DNA from: Streptomyces hygroscopicus
GTDB lineage: Bacteria > Actinomycetota > Actinomycetes > Streptomycetales > Streptomycetaceae
Assembly: GCF_026168105.1 (NCBI RefSeq)
Contig: NZ_LBMW01000013.1
Span: 62,001-126,000, forward strand
Direction of reading: 5' to 3'
Length of the DNA: 64,000 nt
The notes beneath the pieces were generated by a model. It did not search any database and was not told the origin of the DNA. It worked only from the letters and a program-made list of their open reading frames with translations. Positions 9,450 through 18,211 of the stretch are shown here, in pieces. The translations under genes were made by a program, and so were the position numbers. The first letter of the stretch is position 1; every line of letters starts with the position of its first letter.

Positions 9450-11474
9450 GTGCAGGACAACGGGACAGAGGTGACCGCCGCCGGAATCGCCCGGCTCGCG
9501 GGGGTGGGGCGCGCCGCCGTCAGCAACTGGCGCCGCCGCCACGCCGACTTCCCCAAACCGGTCGGCGGCACCGAGACCAGCCCCTCCTTCGCGCTCGCGG
9601 AGGTCGAGGACTGGCTGCGCCGTCAGGGCAAGCTCGCCGAGGTACCCCTGCGCGAGCGTGTGTGGCAGCACATCGCCGGACACCCGGAGGGACCCGTCAC
9701 CGCCCTCGTCCACGCGGGCTGCGTCCTTGTGCTCGTCCACGACCGGCCCACGGTCTGGCAGGAGGCGAGCGCCGGCTCCGACGAACGTCTCGCCGCGCTG
9801 CTGCCCACCGCCCTCGAACAGGTGCTCACGCCGCGCTTCGGAGTGCTCCGGCAGCCCGCAGTGGCCACCCCGACGTCCGCGCGGCTCCTGCCGTCGGCCC
9901 CCCTCCTGCGCGGCGCCGCCGACCTCGCAGCGGAACTGGGCGCACCGGGAGCGTACGAGTTCCTGCTCGGCCGGCACCTCGACGCCAACCCGCGCCAGTA
10001 CACGCTCACTCCGCCGGACCTCGCCGCCCTGATGGCCGACCTCGCCGGGCCCGCCCGCAGCGTCCTCGACCCGGCCTGCGGCACCGGCGCCCTGCTGTGC
10101 GCCGTCGCCCCCGCCCCCGGCCAGGAACTCCACGGCCAGGACAGCGACCCCTCACTCGCCGCGCTCACCGCGCTGCGCCTCGCACTGCACAGGAAGGCCG
10201 CCGTCCGCACCGCCGTCGGCGACAGCCTCAGGGCCGACGCGTTCGACACCCTCCGGGCCGACGCCGTGCTGTGCCACCCGCCGTTCAACGAGCGCAACTG
10301 GGGCCATGACGAACTCGCCTACGACCCCCGCTGGGAGTACGGCTTCCCGGCCCGCACCGAATCCGAACTCGCCTGGGTGCAGCACGCGCTGGCCCGCCTC
10401 AAGGACGGCGGCACCGCCGTCCTGCTGATGCCGCCCGCCGCCGCCTCCCGTCGCTCGGGCCGCCGTATCCGCGCCGATCTGCTGCGCCGCGGCGCCCTGC
10501 GTGCCGTGATCGCCCTGCCGGTGGGCGCGGCACCCCCGTACAACATCCCGCTGCACCTGTGGGTGCTGCGCCGCCCCGAAAGGGCGCCCGCCCAGCCCGA
10601 GTTGCTGCTCACGGATGCCGGAGCGGGTGCCGTCGAGGGCCGCGGCGGCCCGGACTGGGGGGTCGTGCGCACCGCCGTCCTCGACGCGTGGCGACCGTTC
10701 GCCCGCACCGGAACCGCACCCGACGTACCGGGAGTGAGCCGCTGCGTACCCGTCATCGAACTCCTCGACGACGACGTCGACCTGGCCCCCGCCCGTCATC
10801 TCCCCCCGCCGTCGGCGGGCGGCGGTGCCGAGGAACTCGCGGCCCTGCGCACCCGTCTCGACGACACCCTCCGTCTCACCGCCGATCTCACCCCGCCCCC
10901 GGCCGACACCGCCGCGCGGGCCCGCTGGCCGCTCACCACCGTCGGGGAACTCGCCCGCGGCGGCGCCCTGGTGATGCGCACCGGCGGCAACGGCCCCCAC
11001 ACGCGCGTGCTCACCGACCACGACGTCCTGGCCGGCACCGCACCCTCCGGGACCCTGCCCGAGAGCGGAGAGGAACCGGTCCTCGTCGAGGAGGGCGACG
11101 TCGTCGTGCCCGTCCTCGGCGGCGGCGCCGTCGCGCGTGTGATCGACCGGGGGACCGCCGGAGCCGCCCTGGGGCGCAACGTCTCCCTGCTGCGCCCCGA
11201 CCCCGCCGAGCTCGACCCCTGGTTCCTCGCCGGGTTCCTGCGCGGCACCGCCAACAACCGCCAGGCCAGCAGCTACGCCTCCACCGCGACCCGGCTCGAC
11301 GTGCGCCGCCTCCAGCTGCCTCGGCTCCCCCTCGACCAGCAACACCGTTACGGCGAGCGCTTCCGGGCGCTCGCCGCGTTCGAGGACGCCCTGCGGCAGG
11401 CGGGCCGCATCGGCGAACAACTCGTCCGCGGCCTGCACGACGGCCTGACCGACGGGACGGTCGCGCCCGACTGA
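9450..11474 (+). CDS. HTH / N6-DNA-methylase-like / type I specificity-like fusion protein
   Basis: About 674 residues from GTG 9450, which has AGAGGGGAG 7 nt upstream. Residues 1-60 form a helix-turn-helix resembling AlpA/MerR-type domains (IARLAGVGRAAVSNWRRR, then FALAEVEDWL). The central part resembles HsdM methylases: the SAM-binding motif DPACGTGALL, and the catalytic-loop position reads HPPFN where active N6-adenine methylases have NPPF/Y. The C-terminal 200 residues resemble a type I specificity (target recognition) domain: EEGDVVVPVLGGG, RNVSLLRPDP, then LDVRRLQLPRLPLDQQ. No HsdR or second HsdS gene is near, so this is not an ordinary restriction locus. It could be an orphan methylase with altered chemistry or a methylase-derived DNA-binding regulator. 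Confidence 0.8.
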   Translation: MQDNGTEVTAAGIARLAGVGRAAVSNWRRRHADFPKPVGGTETSPSFALAEVEDWLRRQGKLAEVPLRERVWQHIAGHPEGPVTALVHAGCVLVLVHDRPTVWQEASAGSDERLAALLPTALEQVLTPRFGVLRQPAVATPTSARLLPSAPLLRGAADLAAELGAPGAYEFLLGRHLDANPRQYTLTPPDLAALMADLAGPARSVLDPACGTGALLCAVAPAPGQELHGQDSDPSLAALTALRLALHRKAAVRTAVGDSLRADAFDTLRADAVLCHPPFNERNWGHDELAYDPRWEYGFPARTESELAWVQHALARLKDGGTAVLLMPPAAASRRSGRRIRADLLRRGALRAVIALPVGAAPPYNIPLHLWVLRRPERAPAQPELLLTDAGAGAVEGRGGPDWGVVRTAVLDAWRPFARTGTAPDVPGVSRCVPVIELLDDDVDLAPARHLPPPSAGGGAEELAALRTRLDDTLRLTADLTPPPADTAARARWPLTTVGELARGGALVMRTGGNGPHTRVLTDHDVLAGTAPSGTLPESGEEPVLVEEGDVVVPVLGGGAVARVIDRGTAGAALGRNVSLLRPDPAELDPWFLAGFLRGTANNRQASSYASTATRLDVRRLQLPRLPLDQQHRYGERFRALAAFEDALRQAGRIGEQLVRGLHDGLTDGTVAPD

Positions 11475-11601
11475 CGACTCCGTCGTCCTCCTCCCGGTAC
11501 GACAACGGTTCCGCGCAACCCGTGACCGTCTGTCCGAGTCGGGCTATACGCTCGGACCTCGACACTCGTACGTCCGTCCTCACCCGGTCCCAGGAGCAGT
11601 C

Positions 11602-12168
11602 ATGTACGGCCACGGCGCGGCGCCGCCCACTCGCAGTTCGGGCACGGTCATCACCCTGCGGGTGCTGTTCGCCATCGCCGGCTTCCTCAGCTGCGGACTG
11701 CTCGCGTGCCTGCCGCTGTTCCGCGTCGCCGTGCTGCGCGGCAAAGCGGCGGACTGGCTCCTGGCCTGGATCAGCCTGCCCGTGTCCATCGGCGGCCTCG
11801 CCGTCGTCGGTTCCGTCCCGGAGAGCGACCACCGGGGCGACCTCGCTCTCACCGTCATCCTCCTCCTCGGCGCGCTCAGCGGCGCGTACTTCGTGGTGTT
11901 CGACATAGGCCACCACCGCACCGCGCCGCCCATGGGACCGGCGCAGGGAACCACGGCATACATGCCGCCGCAGCCGCCCCAGCAGGGCTACGGCTACCCG
12001 CCCGCGCAGCCGTACGCCGCCACGCAGCCCGCCAGGACGCCCCCGCCCCCGTACGCGCCCACGCCGCCCCCGCAGCCGGGGCGTCCCGCGCCCGCGCGCA
12101 TCGACCAGGTCCGGGCCGAGCTCGACGAGCTCAGCGACTATCTGCGCAAGCACGAGGGCGAGAGGTGA
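11602..12168 (+). CDS. Small membrane protein with proline-rich tail
   Basis: A 188-residue protein starting at ATG 11602 behind CAGGAG. Three hydrophobic segments (about residues 16-42, 51-68 and 79-100) are followed by a Pro/Tyr/Gln-rich cytoplasmic-like tail (repeated PQPPQQGYG, PAQPYAA and PPPPYAPT elements). A charged end follows (ARIDQVRAELDELSDYLRKHEGER) that could form a short coiled coil. Its stop overlaps the GTG of the kinase gene by 4 nt, so the two are co-translated, and the tail is a plausible docking site or substrate for that kinase (inference). No known family recognised. Confidence 0.8.
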   Translation: MYGHGAAPPTRSSGTVITLRVLFAIAGFLSCGLLACLPLFRVAVLRGKAADWLLAWISLPVSIGGLAVVGSVPESDHRGDLALTVILLLGALSGAYFVVFDIGHHRTAPPMGPAQGTTAYMPPQPPQQGYGYPPAQPYAATQPARTPPPPYAPTPPPQPGRPAPARIDQVRAELDELSDYLRKHEGER

Positions 12169-13688
12169 GCGGGGCGACCGGACGCGTCGTCGCAGGCCGC
12201 TACGAACTGTCCACGCTCATCGGCCAGGGCGGTATGGGCCAGGTCTGGACGGCGTACGACCGGCGGCTGGACCGGCGGGTCGCCGTCAAGCTGCTGCGCC
12301 CCGACAAGGTCGCCGGCCAGGAGGCCGACGAGCTGCGCCGCCGTTTCCTGCGCGAGTGCCGCGTCACCGCACAGGTCGACCACCCGGGCCTGGTCACCGT
12401 CCACGACGCGGGCAGCGAGGGCGAGGAGCTGTACCTCGTCATGCAGTACGTCGACGGGGCCGACCTCGCCGACCATCTCGCCGAGCACGATCCCTACCCC
12501 TGGCAGTGGGTGGTGGCCGTCGCCGCGCAGTTGTGCGCCGTGCTCTCCGCCGTGCACGCCGTGCCGATCGTCCACCGCGACCTGAAGCCCCGCAACGTGA
12601 TGGTCAAGCAGGACGGCACGGTCACCGTCCTCGACCTCGGCGTGGCATCCGTGATGGACACGGACACGACCCGCCTCACCCACACCGGTTCGCCCATCGG
12701 CTCGCCCGCCTACATGGCGCCCGAGCAGGCGATGGGCGGCGCGGTCGGCCCGTACACCGACCTGTACGCGCTGGGTGTGCTCATGCACGAACTCCTCAGT
12801 GGGGACGTGCCGTTCACCGGCGCCACCGCGCTCGGCGTGCTGCACCGCCACCTCTACGAGCCCCCGGTGCCCGTACGCCGGGTGCGTCCCGAGGTGCCCG
12901 AGGCGCTGGAATCCCTTGTGCTCGGCCTGCTCGCCAAGGACCCGCAGCACCGCCCGGCCTCGGCGCAGGAGACGTACGAGCAGCTGCTCCCGCTCCTCCC
13001 GGCGCGCGGCATGCCCACGGGTGCTCCTCTCGATCCCACCCGCCCCTTTCTCCGCCCGCACGCCCCGTGGCCCGACCGTTCACGGACCCCGGCGCCCCAG
13101 CCGCAGCCCGCTCCGGCGGTCGAGAAACCCGATGTCGCGGGCGCCGTCGACGAGGTCAAGCGCCTGCTGGGCGAGGGCCGTATCACCCAGGCCGTCGACA
13201 TCCTCGGCGCAATCCTCCCGGCGGCCGCCGTCCAGCACGGCGAGCACTCGCCGGTCGTCCGCACCCTGCGCAAGCAGTACGCGGCCACCCTCATGGACGA
13301 CGGCCAGTACCGGCGGGCGCTGCCCGAACTGCGCCGTCTCGCCGACGAACGCGCCGCCGAGGCGGGCCAGGCGGATCCGCAGTCGCTGCGCTTCCGCTAC
13401 GACGCCGCGCAGTGCCTGGAGCAGCTCGGCGAACCGGTGGCCGCGCTCGCCGAGTACCGCGCGCTGCTGCCGTACTACGAGAACCAGTACGTTGCCGGCG
13501 ACCCGGAACTCGCCCATGACGTCCGCCGTCGCATCGGCCATCTGCTCCTCGCCCTCGGCGACCGTCCCGCCGCCCACGACACGCTCCTGCGGCTCCTGCA
13601 CGACGTGGAACGCCTGCGCGGTCCCGGCCATCCGCTGGCGGTGGACGTCCGCCGGACCCTCCAGTGGCTGGGACAGGTACGGGGCTGA
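12165..13688 (+). CDS. Soluble Ser/Thr protein kinase with C-terminal helical repeats
   Basis: A 507-residue PknB-like kinase. The Gly-rich loop IGQGGMGQVW, the ATP-binding Lys in VAVKLL, the catalytic loop HRDLKPRN near residue 137, a DLG in place of DFG, and the activation-segment end MAPEQ are all visible, so it should be active. A Pro-rich linker follows at about 300-325. A TPR-like helical region comes next (YRRALPELRRLADERAAEAG, LEQLGEPVAALAEYRALL and similar units). There is no transmembrane segment and there are no PASTA repeats, unlike PknB. Membrane attachment, if any, may come from the co-translated membrane protein just upstream (GTGA overlap). The substrate is unknown. Confidence 0.92.
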   Translation: MSGATGRVVAGRYELSTLIGQGGMGQVWTAYDRRLDRRVAVKLLRPDKVAGQEADELRRRFLRECRVTAQVDHPGLVTVHDAGSEGEELYLVMQYVDGADLADHLAEHDPYPWQWVVAVAAQLCAVLSAVHAVPIVHRDLKPRNVMVKQDGTVTVLDLGVASVMDTDTTRLTHTGSPIGSPAYMAPEQAMGGAVGPYTDLYALGVLMHELLSGDVPFTGATALGVLHRHLYEPPVPVRRVRPEVPEALESLVLGLLAKDPQHRPASAQETYEQLLPLLPARGMPTGAPLDPTRPFLRPHAPWPDRSRTPAPQPQPAPAVEKPDVAGAVDEVKRLLGEGRITQAVDILGAILPAAAVQHGEHSPVVRTLRKQYAATLMDDGQYRRALPELRRLADERAAEAGQADPQSLRFRYDAAQCLEQLGEPVAALAEYRALLPYYENQYVAGDPELAHDVRRRIGHLLLALGDRPAAHDTLLRLLHDVERLRGPGHPLAVDVRRTLQWLGQVRG

Positions 13689-13851
13689 GAGGTGCATGAG
13701 GCGCATGCTTTACCGCCTCTTGGGGTGATCTTGTGCGAGCCAAGGGATTAAGTTTTCCGATCACGGACGCGCCGTCCATTAGGTTGCGTCCGCTTGCGTC
13801 CTGCACGCATCACTCGCACAACGAATCGCACAATCAGGGGTGGGGCCGTCC

Positions 13852-14679
13852 ATGTCGAGCCATCGGCTGTCGAAGAAGCGCAGATACATCGCCTGGTCCG
13901 TGGCCGGCGCCGCCGCCGTCGCCGGGACCGGGATCGCCGCACAGACCTCGATGGCGGCCACCACCTGGCCCGCCCAGAGGACATACACGGGACAGGCCTT
14001 CGACACCTGCTCCGCGCCCTCGCTCGCCGCGATGAAGGGCTGGCACGACGGCTTCTACGGAGCCGCCGCCGTTTACGTCGGCGGCCGGAACCGAGGCTGC
14101 AGCCAGCCCAACCTCACCGCCTCCTGGGTGAAGTCGGTCAGCTCCATCGGCTGGAAGCTCGTCCCGATCTACGTCGGTGCCCAGCCGCCCTGCCAGACCA
14201 GCTCCAACCCGGAGAAGCTCACCGCGTCCACCGCCGCCTCGCTGGGCGCGAGCGACGCGGCCGACGCGGTGGCCAAGGCATCGGCGCTCGGTATGAAGAC
14301 CGGAAGCCCGATCTACCTCGACATGGAGCCGTACGACATCACGAACAAGTCGTGCAACGACGCCGTGCTGACGTACGTCCGCGCCTTCGACAAGGGACTT
14401 CGCGCCAAGACGTACCGCGCCGGCTTCTACGGCTTCACCAGCTCCAGCGCCAAGGCCATCGCCAACGCGACCGACCGCACCGACCTGCCGGGCAACCTCT
14501 GGTACGCGCTGTGGGACAAGCAGTACACGACGACCAAGGACTGGCCGTTCGGCGCCACCCAGTACACCGACCACAGCCGTGCGCATCAGTACCTGGTCAA
14601 CAGCAAGGAGACGCGCGGCGGTTACACCATCACCGTGGACCGCGACGCCTGGGACGCGCCGGTCGCGATCACGGGCTGA
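13852..14679 (+). CDS. Secreted DUF1906 (glycoside-hydrolase-like) protein
   Basis: About 275 residues from ATG 13852 (AGGGGTGGGG upstream). An N-terminal signal peptide (SHRLSKKRRYIAW, a hydrophobic core, and a likely cut near SMAAT) directs export. The mature protein matches the DUF1906/Rv2525c-like TIM-barrel family: FDTCSAPSLAAMKGW at the start, YVGGRN, LVPIYVGAQ, IYLDMEPY with acidic residues at the strand end, FYGFTSS, LWYALWDKQ, and a final TITVDRDAWD. The acidic residues in IYLDMEP sit where related glycosidases have catalytic acids. The family is thought to act in peptidoglycan or cell-surface metabolism, but activity is unproven. It is likely its own transcription unit. Confidence 0.85.
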   Translation: MSSHRLSKKRRYIAWSVAGAAAVAGTGIAAQTSMAATTWPAQRTYTGQAFDTCSAPSLAAMKGWHDGFYGAAAVYVGGRNRGCSQPNLTASWVKSVSSIGWKLVPIYVGAQPPCQTSSNPEKLTASTAASLGASDAADAVAKASALGMKTGSPIYLDMEPYDITNKSCNDAVLTYVRAFDKGLRAKTYRAGFYGFTSSSAKAIANATDRTDLPGNLWYALWDKQYTTTKDWPFGATQYTDHSRAHQYLVNSKETRGGYTITVDRDAWDAPVAITG

Positions 14680-14828
14680 CCACCCCGGCGGGGCAAAGGC
14701 GGGGCGCGACGGTGCCCGAAGTCCGTGCGAATCGTTGGTCGAATGGGTTGGCCAGAGCTGGGCCACTGCCTACCATCGATCACCGCAAGACTTTGTGCAC
14801 CGTCGCACAATCCCTTCGGGAGGCCACC

Positions 14829-15479
14829 TTGCACCGCCGTCGCACCGCGATCGCCCTCAGTGCCGCCCTGGCCGCGGCCCCTCTCCTCACCGCATGCGGG
14901 GGCACCCCCCATCCGGGCGCCGCGGCCGTCGTCGGAGGGGAGCGGATCACCGTCGCACAGCTGGAGAGCCGGGTGAACGAGGTGCGCGCGGCCCAGCGCG
15001 CCGCCGCCCCGGACGACGCCCAGTACGAACAGACGGTCGCCCGGACCAGCAGTCTCACCCGGGACACGCTCCACAGCCTGGTCCTCGACCGGGTTCTGGA
15101 CCGCGCAGCCCAGGACGCGGGCGTGAGCGTCACCCGCAGGGACGTCGACCGGATGCGGACGAGCCTGGTGCAGCAGGCAGGCGGCACGAAGGAGCTGCAG
15201 TCGGCATGGCTGCAGCAGTACGGAGTGGCCCCCGCACGCCTCGACGACAGCCTCCACACCGAGATCGAGGCGCAGAAGCTGGCCGCCGCGCTCGGCGCCG
15301 ACATGAACACGACCGACGGCAAGGCCGCGTTCTGGAAGGCGATGTCGGGGGCGTCCAGGGAACTCCGCGTCGACCTCAATCCCCGCTACGGCACGTGGGA
15401 CGTCCAGAGGAGCAGCCGCGTGGACGCGAAGACGCCCTGGGTCAAGGAGGTCACGACCCCGGCGCCGCAGGCGGCGTAG
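14829..15479 (+). CDS. SurA N-terminal domain-like lipoprotein
   Basis: 216 residues from TTG 14829, with GGGAGG 6 nt upstream. The signal peptide ends in lipobox LLTAC, giving a membrane-anchored lipoprotein. The mature part has the SurA/peptidyl-prolyl-isomerase N-terminal layout: AAAVVGGERITVAQLESRV, then a helical bundle with VLDRVLDRAAQDAGVSVT and a dibasic turn. There is no parvulin catalytic domain, so it probably acts as a holdase-type chaperone for exported proteins (inferred). A similar lipoprotein precedes mazG in many streptomycetes. The gap to mazG is 77 nt and co-transcription is possible. Confidence 0.8.
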   Translation: MHRRRTAIALSAALAAAPLLTACGGTPHPGAAAVVGGERITVAQLESRVNEVRAAQRAAAPDDAQYEQTVARTSSLTRDTLHSLVLDRVLDRAAQDAGVSVTRRDVDRMRTSLVQQAGGTKELQSAWLQQYGVAPARLDDSLHTEIEAQKLAAALGADMNTTDGKAAFWKAMSGASRELRVDLNPRYGTWDVQRSSRVDAKTPWVKEVTTPAPQAA

Positions 15480-15556
15480 TCGGCCGCCCGGGCGGGCGCG
15501 CGCCGGGCCTGTGGACAACTTCAGGGGCTGTCGGTGACGTGGGTTACGTTCGAAGG

Positions 15557-16567
15557 GTGAACGCAACCAGCTTCGAAGACGCCCCCGACCCGGGGCGGGG
15601 TCCGGACGCGGCCGCCGACCCGGGACGCGTCGTCCTGCTCACCACCAGCCACCGGGTCGCGCCCGGGCTCCTGTCCTGGCCCGCCTGGCAGGCGCTGCGC
15701 GACGCCGACCGGGTCCTGTGCGCGGACGGCGCGCATCCGCAGCTGCCCTATCTGCGCGAGGCGGGCATAGCGGTGGAGCAGGCCGCCCCGACCGCTCGGG
15801 CACTGGTCGACGCCTGCGCGGGCGGCAGCACGGTGGTCGTCGTCGCGACCGGTGAGGGCGAGCCGCACCTCACCGACGGCCTGGCCCGGCTGGCGGGCTC
15901 CGGACGGGTGCGGATGCCTCAGCTGGAGCTGCTTCCCGCGTCGTACGACCTCCCGGGTGCCCGCCTCCTCGACCTCGTCCAGGTCATGGACCGCATCCGC
16001 GCCGAGTGCCCCTGGTCCTCGCGGCAGACCCACGAGGGCCTGGCCAAGTACGGCATCGAGGAGGCGTACGAGCTGGTCGAGGCGATCGAAGCGGGCGACC
16101 GCGACGAACTGCGCGAGGAACTGGGTGACGTCCTGCTCCAGGTGGTCTTCCACTCCCGGATAGCCGAGGAGGACCCGGACACGCCCTTCTCCATCGACGA
16201 CGTCGCGGGCGGCATCGTCGCCAAGCTCATCCACCGCCATCCGCACGTCTTCGGCGACGAGACCGCGACGACGCCGGAGGAGGTCAAGGAGCACTGGCTG
16301 CGCACGAAGGCGGTCGAGAAGCAGCGCACATCGGTGACCGAGGGCATCCCCCTGGGCCAGCCCGGCCTCGCCCTGGCATCGAAGCTTGCGTCCCGGGTGC
16401 GTACAGCCGCGCTGGAGGTCCCCCTGCCGAACGGAGAGGGCATCGGCTACGAGCTGCTCGCCCTGGCGGTGCGAGCCGAGGCGGACGGAGTGGACCCTGA
16501 GGCGGCACTTCGGGCGGCGGCGCGGGCCTATCGGGACGCGATCCGAGGGGTGGAGGCCTCGGGCTGA
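15557..16567 (+). CDS. mazG: Nucleoside triphosphate pyrophosphohydrolase MazG
   Basis: About 336 residues from GTG 15557. MazG cleaves (d)NTPs to monophosphates and pyrophosphate, with housekeeping and stress-related (ppGpp-lowering) roles. The N-terminal 140 residues are a tetrapyrrole-methylase-like extension found in actinobacterial MazG (VVVVATGEGEP, LELLPASYDLPG). The catalytic domain then begins at LLDLVQVMDRIRAECPW. It has the EExxE-type metal-binding motif (YGIEEAYELVEAI, then ELREELGDVLLQVVFHSRIAEE) and HRHPHVFGDE. Only one catalytic repeat is complete. The start is uncertain because no strong RBS precedes GTG 15557. Confidence 0.92.
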   Translation: MNATSFEDAPDPGRGPDAAADPGRVVLLTTSHRVAPGLLSWPAWQALRDADRVLCADGAHPQLPYLREAGIAVEQAAPTARALVDACAGGSTVVVVATGEGEPHLTDGLARLAGSGRVRMPQLELLPASYDLPGARLLDLVQVMDRIRAECPWSSRQTHEGLAKYGIEEAYELVEAIEAGDRDELREELGDVLLQVVFHSRIAEEDPDTPFSIDDVAGGIVAKLIHRHPHVFGDETATTPEEVKEHWLRTKAVEKQRTSVTEGIPLGQPGLALASKLASRVRTAALEVPLPNGEGIGYELLALAVRAEADGVDPEAALRAAARAYRDAIRGVEASG

Positions 16568-16725
16568 GTACCGCTGTCCGTGGGGGTCCGGTGGACAAGG
16601 GGGCTTGCCGGATGCGGAGTTGAAGATCCTGGTGGCGATGGGCGCGAGGGCCGTCGCGTGCGAGCTCGCACGGAGCGGTCGCCCGGCCTCGCCGCACTGC
16701 CCGACCCGCCGGATACCGTCGAGGA

Positions 16726-18033
16726 GTGACCAACCAGCCCCGCCACCCCCGGCCTCCCGCCCCCGACCTCTTCACCTGGGAGTTCGCCGCCGACCCCTAC
16801 CCCGCCTACGCCTGGCTCCGCGAGCACGCCCCCGTGCACAGGACCAAGCTGCCCAGTGGTGTGGAGGCCTGGCTGGTCACGCGGTACGCCGACGCCAAGC
16901 AGATCCTCGCCGACCAGCGGCTCAGCAAGAACCCGGCGCATCACGACGAGCCCGCGCACGCCAAGGGCAAGACCGGTATCCCCGGCGAGCGCAAGGCCGA
17001 GCTGATGACGCACCTGCTGAACATCGACCCGCCGGACCACACCCGGCTGCGCCGGCTCGTCTCCAAGGCCTTCACGCCCCGGCGCGTCGCCGAGTTCGCC
17101 CCCCGGGTGCAGGAGCTGACCGATCACCTGATCGACCAGTTCGCGGACCGCGGCTCCGCCGACCTCATCCATGAGTTCGCCTTCCCGCTCCCCATCTACG
17201 CGATCTGCGACATGCTCGGCGTCCCGCCCGAGGACCAGGACGACTTCCGGGACTGGGCAGGCATGATGATCCGGCACGGCGGAGGGCCCCGGGGCGGGGT
17301 CGCCCGGTCCGTGAAGAAGATGCGGGGGTATCTGGCCGACCTCATCCACCGCAAGCGCGAGGCCCTGCCGGACGCGCCCGGCCCAGGTGAGGACCTCATC
17401 TCCGGGCTCATCCGCGCCTCCGACCACGGCGAGCACCTCACCGAGAACGAGGCTGCCGCCATGGCCTTCATCCTGCTGTTCGCCGGGTTCGAGACCACCG
17501 TCAACCTCATCGGCAACGGAACGTACGCTCTCCTGACCCACCCCGAGCAGCGGGCCCGTCTCCAGGCCTCCCTCGTCCGCGGGGATCGGGGCCTCCTCGA
17601 AACCGGTGTCGAGGAACTCCTCCGCTACGACGGCCCGGTCGAGCTGGCCACCTGGCGGTTCGCCACGCAGCCGCTCACCATCGGCGGGCAGGACATCGCC
17701 GCCGGGGATCCGGTGCTCGTCGTACTCGCGGCCGCCGACCGGGATCCGGAGCGGTTCACCGACCCCGACGTCCTCGACCTCTCCCGCCGCGACAACCAGC
17801 ACCTCGGATACGGACACGGCATCCACTACTGCCTCGGCGCCCCCCTCGCCCGTCTGGAGGGGCAGACCGCGCTCGCCACGCTCCTCACTCGTATCCCGGA
17901 CCTGCAACTCGCGGGGGATTCGGCCGATTTGCGATGGCGCGGCGGGCTCATTATGCGCGGATTGCGCACGCTTCCTGTGGAGTTCGCACCAGTTCCGGAG
18001 AGTCGTCGCCATACCGCCGAGGCCGGGGGATGA
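16726..18033 (+). CDS. Cytochrome P450
   Basis: A 435-residue soluble P450 of the bacterial CYP105/107-like type. Landmarks in order are the I-helix oxygen-activation motif LLFAGFETT (about 250-258), the K-helix ExxR in EELLRYDGP (near 297), and the heme-binding loop with axial Cys near residue 369 (GHGIHYCLGAPLARLEG). GTG 16726 is the start. Only GAGGA precedes it closely, so the transcript may have a very short leader. The gene stands alone with no ferredoxin or biosynthetic cluster next to it, so the substrate cannot be inferred and electrons must come from partners elsewhere. Confidence 0.95.
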   Translation: MTNQPRHPRPPAPDLFTWEFAADPYPAYAWLREHAPVHRTKLPSGVEAWLVTRYADAKQILADQRLSKNPAHHDEPAHAKGKTGIPGERKAELMTHLLNIDPPDHTRLRRLVSKAFTPRRVAEFAPRVQELTDHLIDQFADRGSADLIHEFAFPLPIYAICDMLGVPPEDQDDFRDWAGMMIRHGGGPRGGVARSVKKMRGYLADLIHRKREALPDAPGPGEDLISGLIRASDHGEHLTENEAAAMAFILLFAGFETTVNLIGNGTYALLTHPEQRARLQASLVRGDRGLLETGVEELLRYDGPVELATWRFATQPLTIGGQDIAAGDPVLVVLAAADRDPERFTDPDVLDLSRRDNQHLGYGHGIHYCLGAPLARLEGQTALATLLTRIPDLQLAGDSADLRWRGGLIMRGLRTLPVEFAPVPESRRHTAEAGG

Positions 18034-18152
18034 CATGGCGAACACGCCGATGATCACAGGAAGGTGACAATTCCTCAACTCCGTGATCTTCACGTGATCT
18101 GCGCTGCATTGACTTGTGACAAGCGATCGAGTGCCGATACGTTCACGCAGCA

Positions 18153-18180
18153 ACGCGGCGGTACGCCACAGCCGCCGCGT
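18153..18180 (+). other. Leader hairpin upstream of the first rpf gene
   Basis: A perfect 9-bp stem, ACGCGGCGG and CCGCCGCGT, with a 10-nt loop, ends 31 nt before ATG 18212. There is no T-run. It could shape the leader RNA of the Rpf gene, since no ydaO motif is present here. A TTGACT (18108-18113) lies upstream, but no convincing -10 is at the right spacing. Confidence 0.4.
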
Positions 18181-18211
18181 TGGTCACTGCTGTCGTGTGA
18201 AAGGCAACCGC

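Noticed and set aside
9450..11474. Complete type I restriction-modification locus
   Set aside because: No HsdR or separate HsdS is present, and the catalytic motif is altered.
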